64,000 nt of DNA from Ganoderma boninense (GCA_002900995.3 CM035311.1:1364001-1428000); one strand, 5' to 3'; numbered from the stretch's first letter, positions 36,067-48,506 are shown. A program made the numbers and translations. Notes: a model not told the origin generated them from the letters alone.

Positions 36067-38990
36067 CTACTTGCGGGCGCGCAACTCCTCGAGGTAACGA
36101 TGAGCGCGACCGAGCATCCAAATCGTGAACTCGAACTTGAAGTTCGGGTATGAGATCGCGACGTTCTTGTTGAACACGCCTTCGATCGCTTCCTGCGGCC
36201 ACGAGCCATCCTGAGAAACCGGCGCAGTCAGCATTTCTTCTCACCACTGCTGCCAAGAAGACTACAGTGCCACTCACCGGCCGCTGGCGAGACATGACGA
36301 GCTTCACCGCGCGCTCGATAGGTTCTGCGTGCGGATACTTCGCGTACATGAGGGCCATGGCCGCCCAGCACGTCTGCACGACCTGGGTATCCTTGTGCTC
36401 GACCCACTCGATTGACTCGCAGGCCTACCAGTGTCCCCAGATGCTCGTCAGCCTCTCCCTATCACCGAACACACAGCAGCGCGCGCACCTTGTAGCTCTC
36501 GCCCCAGCCGCCGTCCGCGCGCTGCTTGCCGATGAGGAATTCGCACGCCCTGCGCGACGCCGCGCTCGTCTCGTACGTCTCGCCGACGAGCGAGAGCGAC
36601 TCGAGCGCGAACTGCGTCGCGTACGTGAAGCAGATGCCCCACGAGCCGAACCAGCCGCCCTCGGGGCGCTGCGCCTTGTGCAGGTAGTCGACGGCGAGCG
36701 CCATCGTGCGCCGGATGTCCGCCGCGCGGTAGTGCGGGTAGTGCTTGCGGAAGATCGCGAGCGCGGTGATGACGGACGTCGTGCATTCCGGGTAGCTGAA
36801 CTCGGTCATGATGTTTCCTGTGCGCCACGGCGGTAAGCTTCTGGTGCGGGGTGACGATGGCGCGGGCAGGATGAGAGCTCACCGAATACTTCTGCGGGGT
36901 TGAGCCATTCCATCCATTGTGGCGCGCGGATGAGCTCGTAGCTTGCGAAGCCACCCTCAGTATTCTGCAAGCTGAGCAAGACGTCTACAGCGTCGCATAA
37001 CCTCCTCTCGGAGATCAGCTTCGGTGCGCCCCTACCACCGACGTAAGTTAGCTCCAACGAATGCGGTACCAGGCCAACCGCACCAAATACGCACTTCACA
37101 TGTTCCTGGAGGTACAGAACCGCCTTGAGCCCCTCACCCGTACAATCGCTGACCGTATACCCCTGCGTCTTCGTGCTGAACGGCCACGCGCCCTTCGTCT
37201 GGTGCCGGTACGCCGTATGGTAATGCTTCGGGTTCTCCCTGATCTGGCAGTGATCCAGCCACTCGAGCGCCTTGACCGCGCTCTCCCTGAACTCCTCCTC
37301 CGCCCCAAGGCCCGTCTCGATGAGCGCCTGGCCCACGAACGCGATGTCCCACAGCTGCGAGCCGTTCGTGCCGCACATCATCATGCCCTCCGCGCCCATC
37401 CACATGAAGTCGTGCCGGCGCGCGAAGTGCGCCTTCGCCGCCGCGCTCTCGCGGCCCTCAGCGTGCACGCGCACAATCTGGTTCATCATCTTGTTCACGG
37501 GCCCGAGGTCCTGGCAGTCCGTGTTCTCGTCCTCGAGCACGACGAGCTCGTAGCAGCGCCGGATCGCTGCGCGCCGCAAAGGGGGGAGCGCGCAGCTCTC
37601 GTACGCACCGAGGAGCGTGTAGAGCCCCTCGAGCACGGTCGAGTGTGGAGTGTAGAGGTCAACCGCGGCGACATTGCTCCGTTGCGCGGGCCAGTCGATC
37701 GAGTAGTAGTTCGTCGTGTACAGTTCCTGCAAACAGATGCTCAGCAGTGCTGGGAGGGCCGTCAAGGAAAGGCCCAGGTCATACCTCACGAAGAGACAGG
37801 ATGAGGTCATTCTCCTCCATCTTGAACCGGACGCCATACAGGTAGCCCATGGGGATGTACACGTTCCGAGTGTGAATCCACCACCTATGCGGGTGGATAG
37901 GCACCCAATCTGGAAGCAGCCTTGCTTATGGATTAACGACGTATAGTGGCTGCATATATGCGGCATTCTACCCACCAAAGCTCAGAGGGTATGGGGTGGT
38001 TGCCCTCCCAGTCGTACACGTTCAATATTGAGAGCCAGAACTTGCCCCATGACGGCACGCCGACTGCACCCCCAAGTTTGTGTAGGCATCCGCGGGCCTT
38101 CACAGCCACTGGGTGATCTGCCTTTAAACCAAGGATGCGAGCAGCGCAGTAGTTGAGGGCAGTCCCAAATACAGTGCTAGGTCCTTCAATGTGGCTGTTC
38201 AGGGGAGAACAGTCAGTACAAGTAGTGCCAGAGACGATCGCAAACAGAACCTCTCAACGATGTATGCTCCGTCTCAATCTCGTATAGCCGTTTTCGCGAG
38301 AATAGGTGAAACATCTTTGGATAAATTCACCACTGAAGAGGATATCGTAGTCATGGAGCGCTGCAAGGGATCGCTCCCTTAAGCGTTCAAATCCCTTGCG
38401 CTACATCAACCGTGCGGCTAGTCGCATCGCGTGCATGGAGTCAAACAGCGTATGCGCCATATCACGGCTCTACCCAACCCAACGTCCAAAACGCGCGCTC
38501 CTCCATGAAGCAACACGCCCACGCGATCTAGGTCCTGAATGAACGCGACAAGGAAGAACACTCACATGCCCCAACCCCCATCCTTATTCGCGTGGTTGAA
38601 CAAGTAGCGGATCATCTCAAGCCGCTCCTCCGTCTTGAACCCCATCCCGCACACATAGCTCCCAATGACGAGCCCGGGAATGAGGAACATCGGCCCGCCG
38701 TACTCGCCCGCCCAGTGGCCGCGCTCCGTCTGGAGCTTCTGGAAGAAGCGATAACCATTGCGCGCCGCCTCGAGCGCGTTCGTCGGGGGCGGGAGGTCGG
38801 GGAGGCCAACATCCTGGCCGAGCCAGTACTTGTCGTAGGTGGACTGTGGCCAGGCGGCGACCTCGTCGTCGGTACGAAGGTAGTGCCACGTGTGGTCGCC
38901 GTTGGGCGAGAGGCGGAGGCGCCAGCGGGTGTAGTCCGTGAAGGGGAGGGCACCGGAGGCGGGGATGTCGAGCGGGGCATACGCTGCCAT
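36067..38990 (-). CDS. ERG7: lanosterol synthase (2,3-oxidosqualene cyclase)
   Basis: Full-length cyclase with short introns. [20 protein letters not shown] starts the protein; [20 protein letters not shown] and [20 protein letters not shown] follow, then [19 protein letters not shown] and [22 protein letters not shown] motifs appear ([78 protein letters not shown]). The catalytic aspartate motif is [14 protein letters not shown], equivalent to the canonical DCTAE; Gly replaces Ala, while the catalytic Asp and its Cys partner are kept. The end is [20 protein letters not shown] plus EELRARK. The enzyme folds oxidosqualene into lanosterol for ergosterol synthesis on ER/lipid-droplet membranes. 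The start at 38990 is the ATG that precedes the conserved N-terminal block and avoids a basic upstream extension. Confidence 0.96.
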
Positions 38991-39613
38991 ATGCAGAGCA
39001 GAGTTGTGCGTCTTTTGAGGGAGCAAGCGCGAGGTGGTCGTCGGTGTGGATCGCGTTCCAGATCGACGGGGCTCGGTGTTTGGCCTTGCAGGAGCGACGC
39101 TTTTGAACGACTCAGAGGGAGACAATCACAGGCCTCAGAGTACGTGAAGCGGAATGTGTCAGGTAAGGAGGAGAGGCCGTTAGACGACGGGAGGAAAGCA
39201 TCCTGCGTGAAAGTGGCCATCGCACCAGCCGAGTGGCACGACAATCCGCGGCTTGGGACGCTGGCATCCGCCCTATTGGGCGCTACTCCCGGTAGAATCT
39301 CTGTCAACTTGAAGGGCCCATCCGAGTCGATCTATGTAGTTATACTTATACTCGATGGCTTCAAGTTCTGGTAAGTACGAGTAAGTCCAGGCCCGACTGT
39401 CTAGTTTTAGCTCCAAGTCCCAACGCAGTAATGTCAACCATAAGTTTACAGCCCGACCTAAGACACCACTGGTTCGAGGGCAGCGCCTACTCTCCACACT
39501 CATATTTGAGGAGTAAAAGTAAAGCGTGCACCACAGATGGTAGGTGAGGTCAGACTACTTCATTCATGAGATAGAGTAAAACATTTGTACCCTGAAATCA
39601 TAGTACAGAGAGC
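38991..39613. other. intergenic region upstream of lanosterol synthase
   Basis: Promoter of lanosterol synthase and 3' UTR of the neighbouring F-box gene. Open frames here are shadows extending from the ERG7 exon. No further gene. Confidence 0.5.
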
Positions 39614-40995
39614 CTAATCATTTTGAACCGTAGAAAGTGAAGATGCCAGGGGTGGACATGGGAAATAGTTAAACCGTAGCTGAATGTCCAAGCCTGACGT
39701 GGTGCGACTATGCAGCTTGGGCAACTTTAGCCAGATGGCCTGGATGATACTCTCCCGGAGAGGGTCTAGAATATTGCGATAACCGTAAATATCGAACTGC
39801 AGAAGACGTAAGTCTTTGAAGTTGTCGCGGAGCAGCACCGGTTCGAGAAGCTCCAACCCGTTGGTCCTCATCGCTTTGAGCTCTCCATCCTCCTTCACCA
39901 GCATGTTGCTGTCCAGCAGCTTCCAATCATACTCGACACAGACGATAAACTTTGCGAGGCGTGCTGGCACCGATCGCAAAACGTCGGCAACACCCGCCCA
40001 ATCTGTCCCATTGACTGCAAATTGGAGGGATCTCAGGTCCTTGAACCGGGAAAGGTCGCGAATATTGCCTATATGACATGTCAGTGCAACGATCAACGCG
40101 AGGAGCAGTGAAGCAAAAAATAAACCATTGATTTACCGGCAATATCATCCGCACTCTGAATTTGGCCGAAAGTGGCGTTACGGAGGGAGGGAGCAAATAT
40201 CTGCGCGTAGTAGAGGAGGTTACCGTCGGGGAGTGTAATCGGATGGGCGTGAAGATTGGACCCTGGATAATTGAGCGAGAAAGACGCAAGCGTAGATCGC
40301 GTAGGTGTATGAATAAGCCACTCCAGGAGGGCTAGCGTACAGCTTAGGCAAATCCCGGACGTGCTGAAGGACTGTAGTGCAGGACACCTGGACGGGAGGA
40401 CCAGGATCGATGGCTGTGGAACAGATGGCCAGTGAACGGAATGACAGCCCAAGGCCTTGAGCGTAGGTAGCGAGGCGAGGATACGCCGAAATGTGCAGAA
40501 AGAGGGAAAGGAGCAATCCACCAAATAGAGTGCATAAAGTAACGTAAACTGGGAGAACATCCCAAAAGTCGAGGGATGCGGTTGGCACCGTTCCCAATTG
40601 ACGGTGAGCCAGAGGATTTCGAGGTTGGGAAGCTGACCAGCAAGGGCGGGTATGACGTACTGCGCTCTCCACTCTGAAATCGGCTGAGCAGGTACATCCT
40701 CGCCATCGTTGTGAATGGTGCGCCATTTGTCAATGAACTCGAGATGACGGATGGACGCGAGCCACGGTCTTCCCCCTTCCGCGTTGACCACCCAACGGAG
40801 GAACGAATCCCAGGCAGCCGGCGAGTTTAGTATGACGCAGGAGAAGAGGGTGTGTCGGCTTGCGGGGAGCCAGTCACGACAGACGAGAGTGCAGTTGAGA
40901 AGTGTCTCCTTCTCTCCCGGCCCCAGCCATCCCACACGGGCTGGCACACGGGAGATGATCGCATCAAATAGCTCGTTCGGGAATGGACGAGTCAT
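39614..40995 (-). CDS. F-box protein with Leu-rich region
   Basis: Two exons: 40995-40137 and 40068-39614 (1314 nt, 437 aa), joined by a 69-nt intron (GTAAAT...TATAG) that restores SADDIAGNIRDLSRF. The F-box is at the N-terminus: MTRPFPNELFDAIISRVP, then KETLLNCTLVCRDWLPASRH. Leu-rich strands follow (LASIRHLEFIDKW, QLPNLEILWLTVNWERC, LLYALYLVDCSF, ILASLPTLKALGCHSVHW, FKDLRSLQFAVNGTDW, FKDLRLLQFDIYGYRN). It is a typical mushroom F-box protein without a strict LRR consensus. SCF adaptor function is inferred. It is not closely related to the 12.6-16.6 kb trio. Confidence 0.82.
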
Positions 40996-41623
40996 CTTCA
41001 AGACCACAGCTTAGAGCGAACTTAAGGACGAAAATCATGAATGTCAGCTTACCCTTTGAACGTTTCTCCGCACGTTGATATTGTTGAAATATATGGTCCT
41101 CGAGTTGGAATATAGTTGACCTATTGGGCTGTCGTATTTGCCTTCAATCGGCGTGTCGGCTGTTGAGAATGAGGGTCGCTACGGCCTATCCCAGTATGCG
41201 CCGTGGGGTAGCCAAAGTGAAGTTATTAACGCAATTGAAGGTCGAATGCATTGTCAACAGGTGCACTCACCGAGATACTGTAAGAGGTGGTGGTACTCTA
41301 GTGAGATAACAAATGATGGCTGTTGCGTTTATACACACCGAGAGCGTGGGGACCCCTGCGGCCGCGCGGCCCGAAATTCCCGGTGCCCGCATTTCGTCGT
41401 GTTTCTGGCAGAACGCCGCGACCACACGTACTATGCATACACCTTGCCTCGATGATGGCTCAAGGATCCCCCACCGCACAAAACAAGGAATACCTCCCAC
41501 CGCCGCAACTTGAATCTGAATTGAATAGTGATGTGTACAAAGAAGAATAGAAAAAGATGCGCCCCACATACACGGCTCACACGCATTCCACACGCCCTCA
41601 ACGCCACAAGCCGCCCTCGCCGT
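40996..41623. other. intergenic region
   Basis: F-box gene promoter and 3' flank of the His-rich protein gene. No supported gene. Confidence 0.5.
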
Positions 41624-44475
41624 TCACGGGGACGCATTCGTCCCCCGGAACATCCACTCGTACGGCGCGGTGCTGACCGGGGTCATCGTCGGCGTCGACG
41701 ACGCCGACGCCGAATCCGTCCCGTCCGTTGAGCCCGTGTCCGAGGCCGAGGCCGAATCAGTGCTTGAGCCTGAACTTGGACTGGAGCTCGAGAGCCCGTC
41801 GGCCGTGTCGCTCGCGTCGGCGTCGTACGCATCGACATCGAGCGCCTGAGTGGGACTCGCCGGCGCCAGCAAGTCCTGTGCAGACATAGAGTCTCCCGCG
41901 CCGTCGTCAGAGGGTGTCGCAGCCGCCGAGGAGCCAGCGTCCGTCGCCGAAGCATCAGTAGTCCCAGCCTCAGTCCCAGTCGCACTCGTCGTAGTGGCAG
42001 TAGTAGTGGTCGCACCAGAGTCGGTATCCGACGAAGACGACGCCGTGGCCGAGGGGGTCGCCGAGCCAGCTGCAGCGTCGGTACCAGCGCCAGGGGTAGT
42101 GACTGGGTTCGCCACAGGCGGACTGACGGGCACCGAGGCGCCCGGGAGCTCGGCGACCTTCCCCACGCCCGAGTTGGGCAGGACCTCGGGCGTCGTCGGC
42201 GCGAACATGAGTGTGACGTTCCTCGCGTTCTGCAGCGCCTCCGCGGCGAAGATCTCGGGGGCCATGACTGGAGCGTGCGTCGAGTCCCCGAACTCGTCCT
42301 CGAAGGCCTCCTGCTCGAAGCTTGTCACCATCGGGGCTCCGGTGGAGACTGGCGGGGAAGAGTTGACTGGCGGGCTCGGAGGACCGCCTGAAGGCCCGGA
42401 AGGAGGGCTGGCTGGGGCAGCAGACGGTACAGGAGATGCACTGGGAGCGGAATCGTCGTCGGACGTGCCATCGTCCTCGCCGTCGTACCACATGGGGCGG
42501 ATGTAACCGGTATCAGGCTCATAAGCGAATATTTGACTCTTATGGGAGGCGTCCGAGAGGGCGTTGTTGCACTCTTCAACCGTCATAGGAGCCGGAGACA
42601 GAGGGCGCGGATCGAATGTCGCGCAGTATGGCTTCAGCTGCGCGCTGGCTGCATCAAAGATCGGCGTCTGGAGAAGCACCTTGACGAAGGAGCGCATATC
42701 AGTAGCTGAGTTCGCGGCCGGCGGGGTGGAACTAGAGGATGGGACAGGTAAGCCGGTCGATGGAGGCGCAGGAGGATCCGCAGGCAGGCTCGAGGTAGAG
42801 TTCGAGCTTGCCGATGTGCCGTTGGTAGCGGAATTCGCTGGAACCAGGTACATCTGGGTGCGATCCGTGTCCGATGCGTTGAGTACGAACGGGGAGCCCG
42901 CGACGGTAGAGTTGTTGCTGGGAGTTGCCACGACTAGACATGCGATTCGTTTACCTTTCGATTCAGAATCTTGACTCTGGATCGGCATGCCAGTGGTGAG
43001 CACTGCTTTACTCTGCATAATGGCCATGGACGCACCATGATCTCGACGGTCCCTGGAACCCCTGTAAACGGGGCATCCCGGCGAACGTGTCTCTTCGTAA
43101 ATGCGGGACCAGAGACAAGAGAGTCTATCACTGGTTCCTTCTGTGGGATCAGGTAAGCCTTCCCCCGATTCCCTCCAATGATAATGGGATGTCCATAATC
43201 CGTGAACCGCTTGCGATGGATGCCAACGTGGTCATCGTGGCCCTTCACAACGACCTTGTCAGGACTGTGATGGCGGTGGTGGGGTTCGGGGAATGCGACT
43301 GGAGAACGGCTGAAGTGTACATGTTGGTGGTCCCCTTCGACGACGGCCTTGTAGCGGTGATGACGGCGGCGGCGAGGGGCTCGACGGTGAATGTGGACTC
43401 CATCATTATCACCGTTGACAACAACCTCGCTGTGATGGTGGTGAGGGCGAGGGCGGCGTGGTGACCGCGCGTGGTGTACATGGACGCGGTCGTTGTCCCC
43501 ATTCACTACAACCTTCTCCGGATGGTGATGATGATGTGGGGCTGGTTCGCGGTGGACATGGACATGTTGATCGTCCCCCTTGACCACAACAGTGCCGTGG
43601 CGATGATGCATAGGATCCCGACGTACGTGGGTGTGGCCGTTATCCCCCTTCACCACAACAGGGCTGTGGTTGCCATCACGGCGGTGGTCGGGGATATGGA
43701 TATGGTCGTTGGTACCTTCAACGAGGACGTCGCCGGGTTCGACGCCGGGATCGCTCACTCGAGCGGGAGGAGTGACCAAGCTGCCGGAACGGCGGTGGAC
43801 GTGGACGTTATCGTCGTCACCCTTCACGACTACTTTGTCGGAGCCGGGGCCGTGGTGGTGGTGATGATGATGATGATGATGACGTTTGTCCAGACGAGGC
43901 GGAAGAGTCTCGAGCTGTACGTCACGGACGGTGATACCACCGCCAACCCACAGGCTTCTCATACGAGTAACGGGGTCAATGGAATAGACCTCTCGCTGCA
44001 ACGCACTGTAGTGAGAAGGGAACACGGCATGCGTTGTCGGGAGCCGACTCACTCCCTGTTTCGCATGTTTCCCCTTGGCCTTCGGACGACGTGGGGCTGT
44101 CCGTTCATCTTTCTTCTTGCCCTCCTTCTTGAGTGCCTTGTTCGCGTGGGCGGCTAGCGGGGAAGGGAGAGGTGCAAAAGGTGTATGAGACTGCTGGCCT
44201 TGAATGCTGGAGCTATCTGGTGGCGTGTCCGGTTTGCCATCGGATGACTTGTGGTGCTTGCGATCATGCTTCCCGTCTACACTATGATCACCATCCGCAT
44301 CGGCGGCGGCTCTACTGGCTTCGCCATGCAGCGAGTGCCGCGCTGCTATAGAGGGGCCGAGGTCCTGGGTGTTGGCATTGACAAGTCCACCTCGGACAGG
44401 AGCGGGAAGGACCGTCAAGGCAGCAATGGACGAGAGAGCAGCAAGAAGAGCGAAGCGAGTAGTAAAGCCAACCAT
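41624..44475 (-). CDS. secreted histidine-rich repeat protein with Ser/Thr/Pro-rich tail
   Basis: Two long frames are one gene: exon 1 44475-43036 (480 codons) and exon 2 42976-41624, joined by a 59-nt intron (GTGCGTCC...GATCCAG, 42977-43035) in phase 0. Total 930 aa. The N-terminus MVGFTTRFALLAALSSIAAL is a signal peptide. Residues 50-150 are Lys/His/Pro-rich and disordered. A run of ten His follows DKR near residue 200. About eight repeats of the form (K/E)VVV(K/N/E)GDxxHVHVHR then occupy about 43180-43850: KVVVKGDDDNVHVHRR, TVVVKGDDQHVHVHRE, KVVVNGDNDRVHVHHA, EVVVNGDNDGVHIHRR, KAVVEGDHQHVHFSRS and variants, separated by His/Arg/Pro linkers. Exon 2 encodes a Ser/Thr/Pro/Ala-rich acidic domain with N-glycosylation sequons (SNNST, NGTSA) and one folded-looking stretch (MRSFVKVLLQTPIFDAASAQ). 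Metal binding and cell-surface location are inferred; I know no matching family. Confidence 0.75.
43180..43850 (-). repeat. in-gene tandem repeat array encoding VVVxGDxxHVHVHR units
   Basis: About eight units of roughly 60-110 nt, each encoding a beta-strand (VVVKG), a GD turn and an alternating V-H-V-H strand, with variable His/Arg/Pro linkers. Followed on the coding 5' side by a (CAT/CAC)n run near 43853-43882 encoding ten His. Confidence 0.75.
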
Positions 44476-45987
44476 AGCGAAGGTGTATGTTCAAATGTGG
44501 GGTGTGTGCGTCGCGAAGTGGAAGGCGTGAATGAAGGAGGGCGATCAGCAGCGAGAAAGCAAGGAAAATGTAAGACCTCCAGGGCCGCGAAAGCAACAAG
44601 GACGACAACGGCGGTGGAAGGGAGGAAGAGGCAAGCCTGGCTGACGTAGACGATGATGGGTGTTATATACCCCTTCGCTGCCGAGATCGGGAGCCGAGGA
44701 AGGAGAGGCTGACTTGGGCAGCCATCGGTGCAAGCCAGACGGTATCCTGTTGAGTGGCAATGCCGTCGTAAGCTTGATCTATAAACATCCACTATTCAGC
44801 CAGCAACATATAACGTACGGTAGGATGTTGCAACGATAGGTTAGTGTATGCGCAACGTAAGCTTGAAATCTCGAGAAGCAATTTGAAGGGGCGCAGAGTG
44901 ACGTGTTATGCTGGATGCTCTGCAGGTGTTGTCCAAATTGGGGCCGTTCCAAGGTTCGCTGGGGAATGTCCCCGAGAATGAGCAGTGGAGCACCAAATCA
45001 AAACGTCCAGAGTCGAGGAGTTCAAGACTTCAAAGTTGAGCGTGTTAAATAAATGACTTGACAGTGCATAGACGAACAGCGGCCGGCGTCTCTTGCAGTT
45101 CCGGGCCGGGAAGCGCCTACACGTGGTGACGGTGCTTTCCAGGTAAATTACCTTCAACAGTAACCTTGAGGACCGCAAGCCCTGCGGGTCTCCTCCTGCG
45201 TCTCTACATCATCCATCTGTAGTTGACTTGCTTATCGGCTCATATCACTGGGTCAATGTCATCAGGGCTATGAGTGCGTCTCCGTGAGTTTGAGCCTTCT
45301 ATCAAAATGCCGGTTGACGCATTCTATCGCTCTCAAAGTTCAAGCTGAACTCCGAGCCTTCGGCGTGGGCATCGCCCCAGCCTCATGATTCGCGGACATT
45401 CACTCAGTGGGAAGAGAACCAGGCCAGATAACGCTATTTCTCGACTTCGCGGGGGATGCTAGCGACGGCCTCTTCATCCACTTAGGCATGCCGTCAATGT
45501 TTCACAGACGTTCTCCGTGCCGTCAAGCTATGACACTCCTACCATCTCCCAGGAATCCCACCTTTTGTCTTCTTCCGTGGTAACATACATTCGTCTCCAT
45601 TACTTACATCGCTCCTGACATCCGTTGTCAGTCCTAGCAGTCCACAGAAGCCGAGTCTTCTCTATATCTCGAAGGGCCATGAGTGGATGTCCAAAAGTCT
45701 ATCCACTGCCATGACGACTCGGCCAATTCTCCCCGACGTACCGAATGCTCCAGTGCCTAGAAATGCATCGCCCACTCCAAAGAATGCGGCGGCCTCGCGA
45801 CCAAGGCGTGATTAATCGTAAGCCGCAAATAACTTCTTCCATAACTTCCACTGACAGCCATTCAGCCGCTGGCTGGGATCCCGCAGGAAGCGTTCATAGA
45901 ACACGCGGGCCCTGAGGCCGGCGATTAAACAATACATATACGCTACGCCCCCGCAGGACAGTGCTGCTCTTTTTCTGGGCCGCCGCC
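44476..45987. other. gene-poor region between divergent His-rich and DUF6534-type genes
   Basis: 1.5 kb holding both promoters. No open frame with motif or plausible splicing. Confidence 0.5.
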
Positions 45988-48130
45988 ATGACCCGACTCC
46001 AGGAGCTCTCCGAAACCTTTGCCAACAATCCGCTGGCGGAACTGTTGAACCCACCCCCGCTGGACGACACGTTTGGGGCTCTTTTTCTGGGCATGGTTTT
46101 GGGTCTTATGTGCGTCCACATTTTAGCGTCTCATTTATTCACGCCCTCACCTGCGAATGTCACCTCCCAAGGGTCTACGGCCTGACGGTTCACCAGGCTT
46201 ACAGATACTTCCGCCTCTATCCAAACGACCCGTTGGTCTTAAAACTCCTGGCAAGTCCCATATGCTGTGCATTATCAGAGTCATATAAACAATCGAATTG
46301 CTGTAGGTGCTTGCTATCTTGTAAGTTCATGTTCCACAATCTCAGGGCGCAGCCTTCACCCTGGCGTAGAATGGTCGAAACCTTTCATTCCATTCTGGCT
46401 ATCGATTCGTCGTGAGTTTCCACGTTACCGCTGTGTAAAATCCATAGCGTAACATCCCCGCCCGCGAAACCCAGCTATTACCATCTTATTTCGAACTACT
46501 TCAAACCTGCAACCCTCATCGAAAGTCACTGGTGGGTACAAGTTCTCGACATATCGAGTGGATCATAGTGCTGAGGTCCCGTTATTGCCTGAATCCAGGT
46601 CTAAGAAAGTGAGTAGGGATTTGGCATCTCTCTATATTTCGCTCACTAACAATACGACTCTTTTTGCCTCAGCTACTCATCCCAGTATCGGTGCGTGGTC
46701 CCAAGGGAATGATTGTGACTTGACCGAGTTCGGCAACTTACCTTATCTTGAACACAGGGTTTGGCCACGCTCCTATGTCAAGGGTTGGTGCTCCTTGATA
46801 AGTTGGCAATACGTCGATACTCACAAATAGAGGAACGAATTACAGGTTTTATGCTGTTCGCACATGGTTTGGTGCGCTGGCTGCATTTTCTTCCGAAGCT
46901 GTCGACCGACTGACCGACCGACGTGACTCTATCTTTCAGTGGCGCCGCAACATCGGGTCATCGTTAGCCTTGCGGTGGGTCGTCGTAATGCCACTAGCCG
47001 CACCCTACGTGGCTCATCCCAACATCGTATAGGTGGTGCCCGAATTAGTTTTCATCGGTGAGTCTGTCTCTGGCCACTTCTCCCCTGGACCTCTGACTGA
47101 CAGCTTCAAATCGACGCAAAGCATTCACAATCAGTGAGTGGTCCCAGAGTCGTCGCCTTTCCAGAAGCCGCTTATCGAGACGGAACCCTTCCCTTCCTCT
47201 CATTCAGTTGCGACCGTTGAAAGGCACGTCCAGCTTCAATCTCTACTCTTCGGCAAGGTGTAACACGACGAATGACGAATCATCCCCAGTTTCCGTGTAC
47301 CAGTCATCCAATTTCCTCGTTTTAGTGTGAGTGTAGAGCAATTGCAAATCCTCGGGATCCCGTAACTCGACGTTTCCTGTCGCAGTGGATGATATCCGTG
47401 ATGTACGGCGCGGCTGGGCTCGTCGAGACCATTTTGACGGGAACCCTCATCTTCGTGCTCCGTCGTAGCCGCACTGGATTCAAACGGCAAGTCACCACCC
47501 ACTTGCTCTCCCCAATCAAGCCCTAAAGTCCGCGGGATATCCCCGCATATACACAGGACAGACACGACGATCGACCTTCTCATCCTCTATGCCGTAAACA
47601 TGGGTACGTATTTGTTTCATCGCCGAGCACTCCTTCTGCTGAATACTGCCCAATTTTTGCCCTCAGGCCTGCTGATGTCGTAAGCCAAGAATATTGACGT
47701 GACGTGCGATACATGGAAGGCTGGACTCACCGTGACCCTTTCAGCACCATCGGCATCCTCGGTTTCATCTTCGTACGCGTCCCTCGCTCAGCCGCACCTT
47801 GATCATTCTTATCTGACACCCGCGGTGCAGCCGCTCATATATCCCAAGAACCTCATATATGCCGGGATCAGTCTGGTCGAGACCAAGTTGTACGCGAGCT
47901 GCGTCCTCACCGCGTGAGTGTTGGTGTCCCATGCTCTCGCAAGAATGACCAACTGACCAACGATTGGTTGCTTGGACAGCCTCAACTCTCGGGTCGCGAT
48001 CGTGAGGCGGGCCTCGACCGCGGTCGAGGTCAGCTCCTCAAAAGTAGAGCTGGCGAAGGAGGTCGATTCCGAGAGGGGCCACGGGCAATCCGCATCCCAC
48101 CCGGACCCCAACGCCGCGTGGAACTTCTGA
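45988..48130 (+). CDS. multi-pass membrane protein of the DUF6534 type
   Basis: Recognised from conserved pieces spread over many short exons. MTRLQELSETFANNPLAELL, then DDTFGALFLGMVLGLMVYGL; THQ-type loop VHQAYRYFRLYPNDPLVLKL; VLAILMVETFHSILAIDS; YYHLISNYFKPATLIESH; WMISVMYGAAGLVETILTGT; LIFVLRRSRTGFKR; DTTIDLLILYAVNMG; TIGILGFIFV; YPKNLIYAGISLVETKLYAS; LNSRVAIVRRAS, ending NAAWNF. This is the order seen in DUF6534 proteins (seven predicted TM helices, GPCR-like, with the R-x-S-R-T-G-F-K/R-x-T-D loop and the final TKLYANS..TLNSR motif). Start: MTRL at 45988. Some central exons (46550-47250) are not resolved, so one or more lesions cannot be excluded. An unusual GC-AG intron is placed at 46251-46306. 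Function of the family is unknown. Confidence 0.72.
46251..46306 (+). other. putative GC-AG intron followed by a 14-nt microexon
   Basis: CTCCTG|GCAAGT...GCTGTAG gives K-L-L-V-L-A-I-L across the junction. The next exon is only GTGCTTGCTATCTT (46307-46320), ended by GTAAGT. No GT donor at the first site keeps the conserved frame. Confidence 0.5.
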
Positions 48131-48506
48131 TATTGCCTCCCTTTCGATTCCCTCCGCAGGATTGGAGTATGTTCGTGCGGGCTTCGTCGCTTAAACGATT
48201 TTACGACCTTTGATGCCTTCTTGCCTGACGAGCCCGACTTGGACGCTTACCCATGGTGTGTGATTGCGGTATGATACGGTCGGACGCTGTATATCTGGAG
48301 TGGACCGGAAGTATCATGTATATAGTATTGGACATTGGACTCGCTGGCGATGCGCTCGCACTTGTACAACATCAGGGTATAAAACGGTTGGGGGGGGATA
48401 TGTCTCATCGCAATGAGTAACGCGGCACTGCCCAAGGCAGACGGCCGCGACACTCGGGGGAGGAAAAAAAAAGGAAAAAAAAAGAACACAACACGAGGTC
48501 GTCGCC
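48131..48506. other. convergent intergenic region with A-runs
   Basis: 3' flanks of the DUF6534-type gene and the GH5 gene. Two A9-type runs lie near 48465-48482. No gene. Confidence 0.5.

Noticed and set aside
43471..44157. 228-codon plus-strand Val/Met-rich frame
   Set aside because: Antisense shadow of the His-rich repeat gene; His codons read backward give Met/Val runs.
42934..44475. His-rich frame ending at 42934 and Ser-rich frame 41624-43027 as two separate genes
   Set aside because: A 59-nt GT-AG intron with a phase-0 join links them. The second frame has no independent promoter space, and its first residues fall inside the intron.
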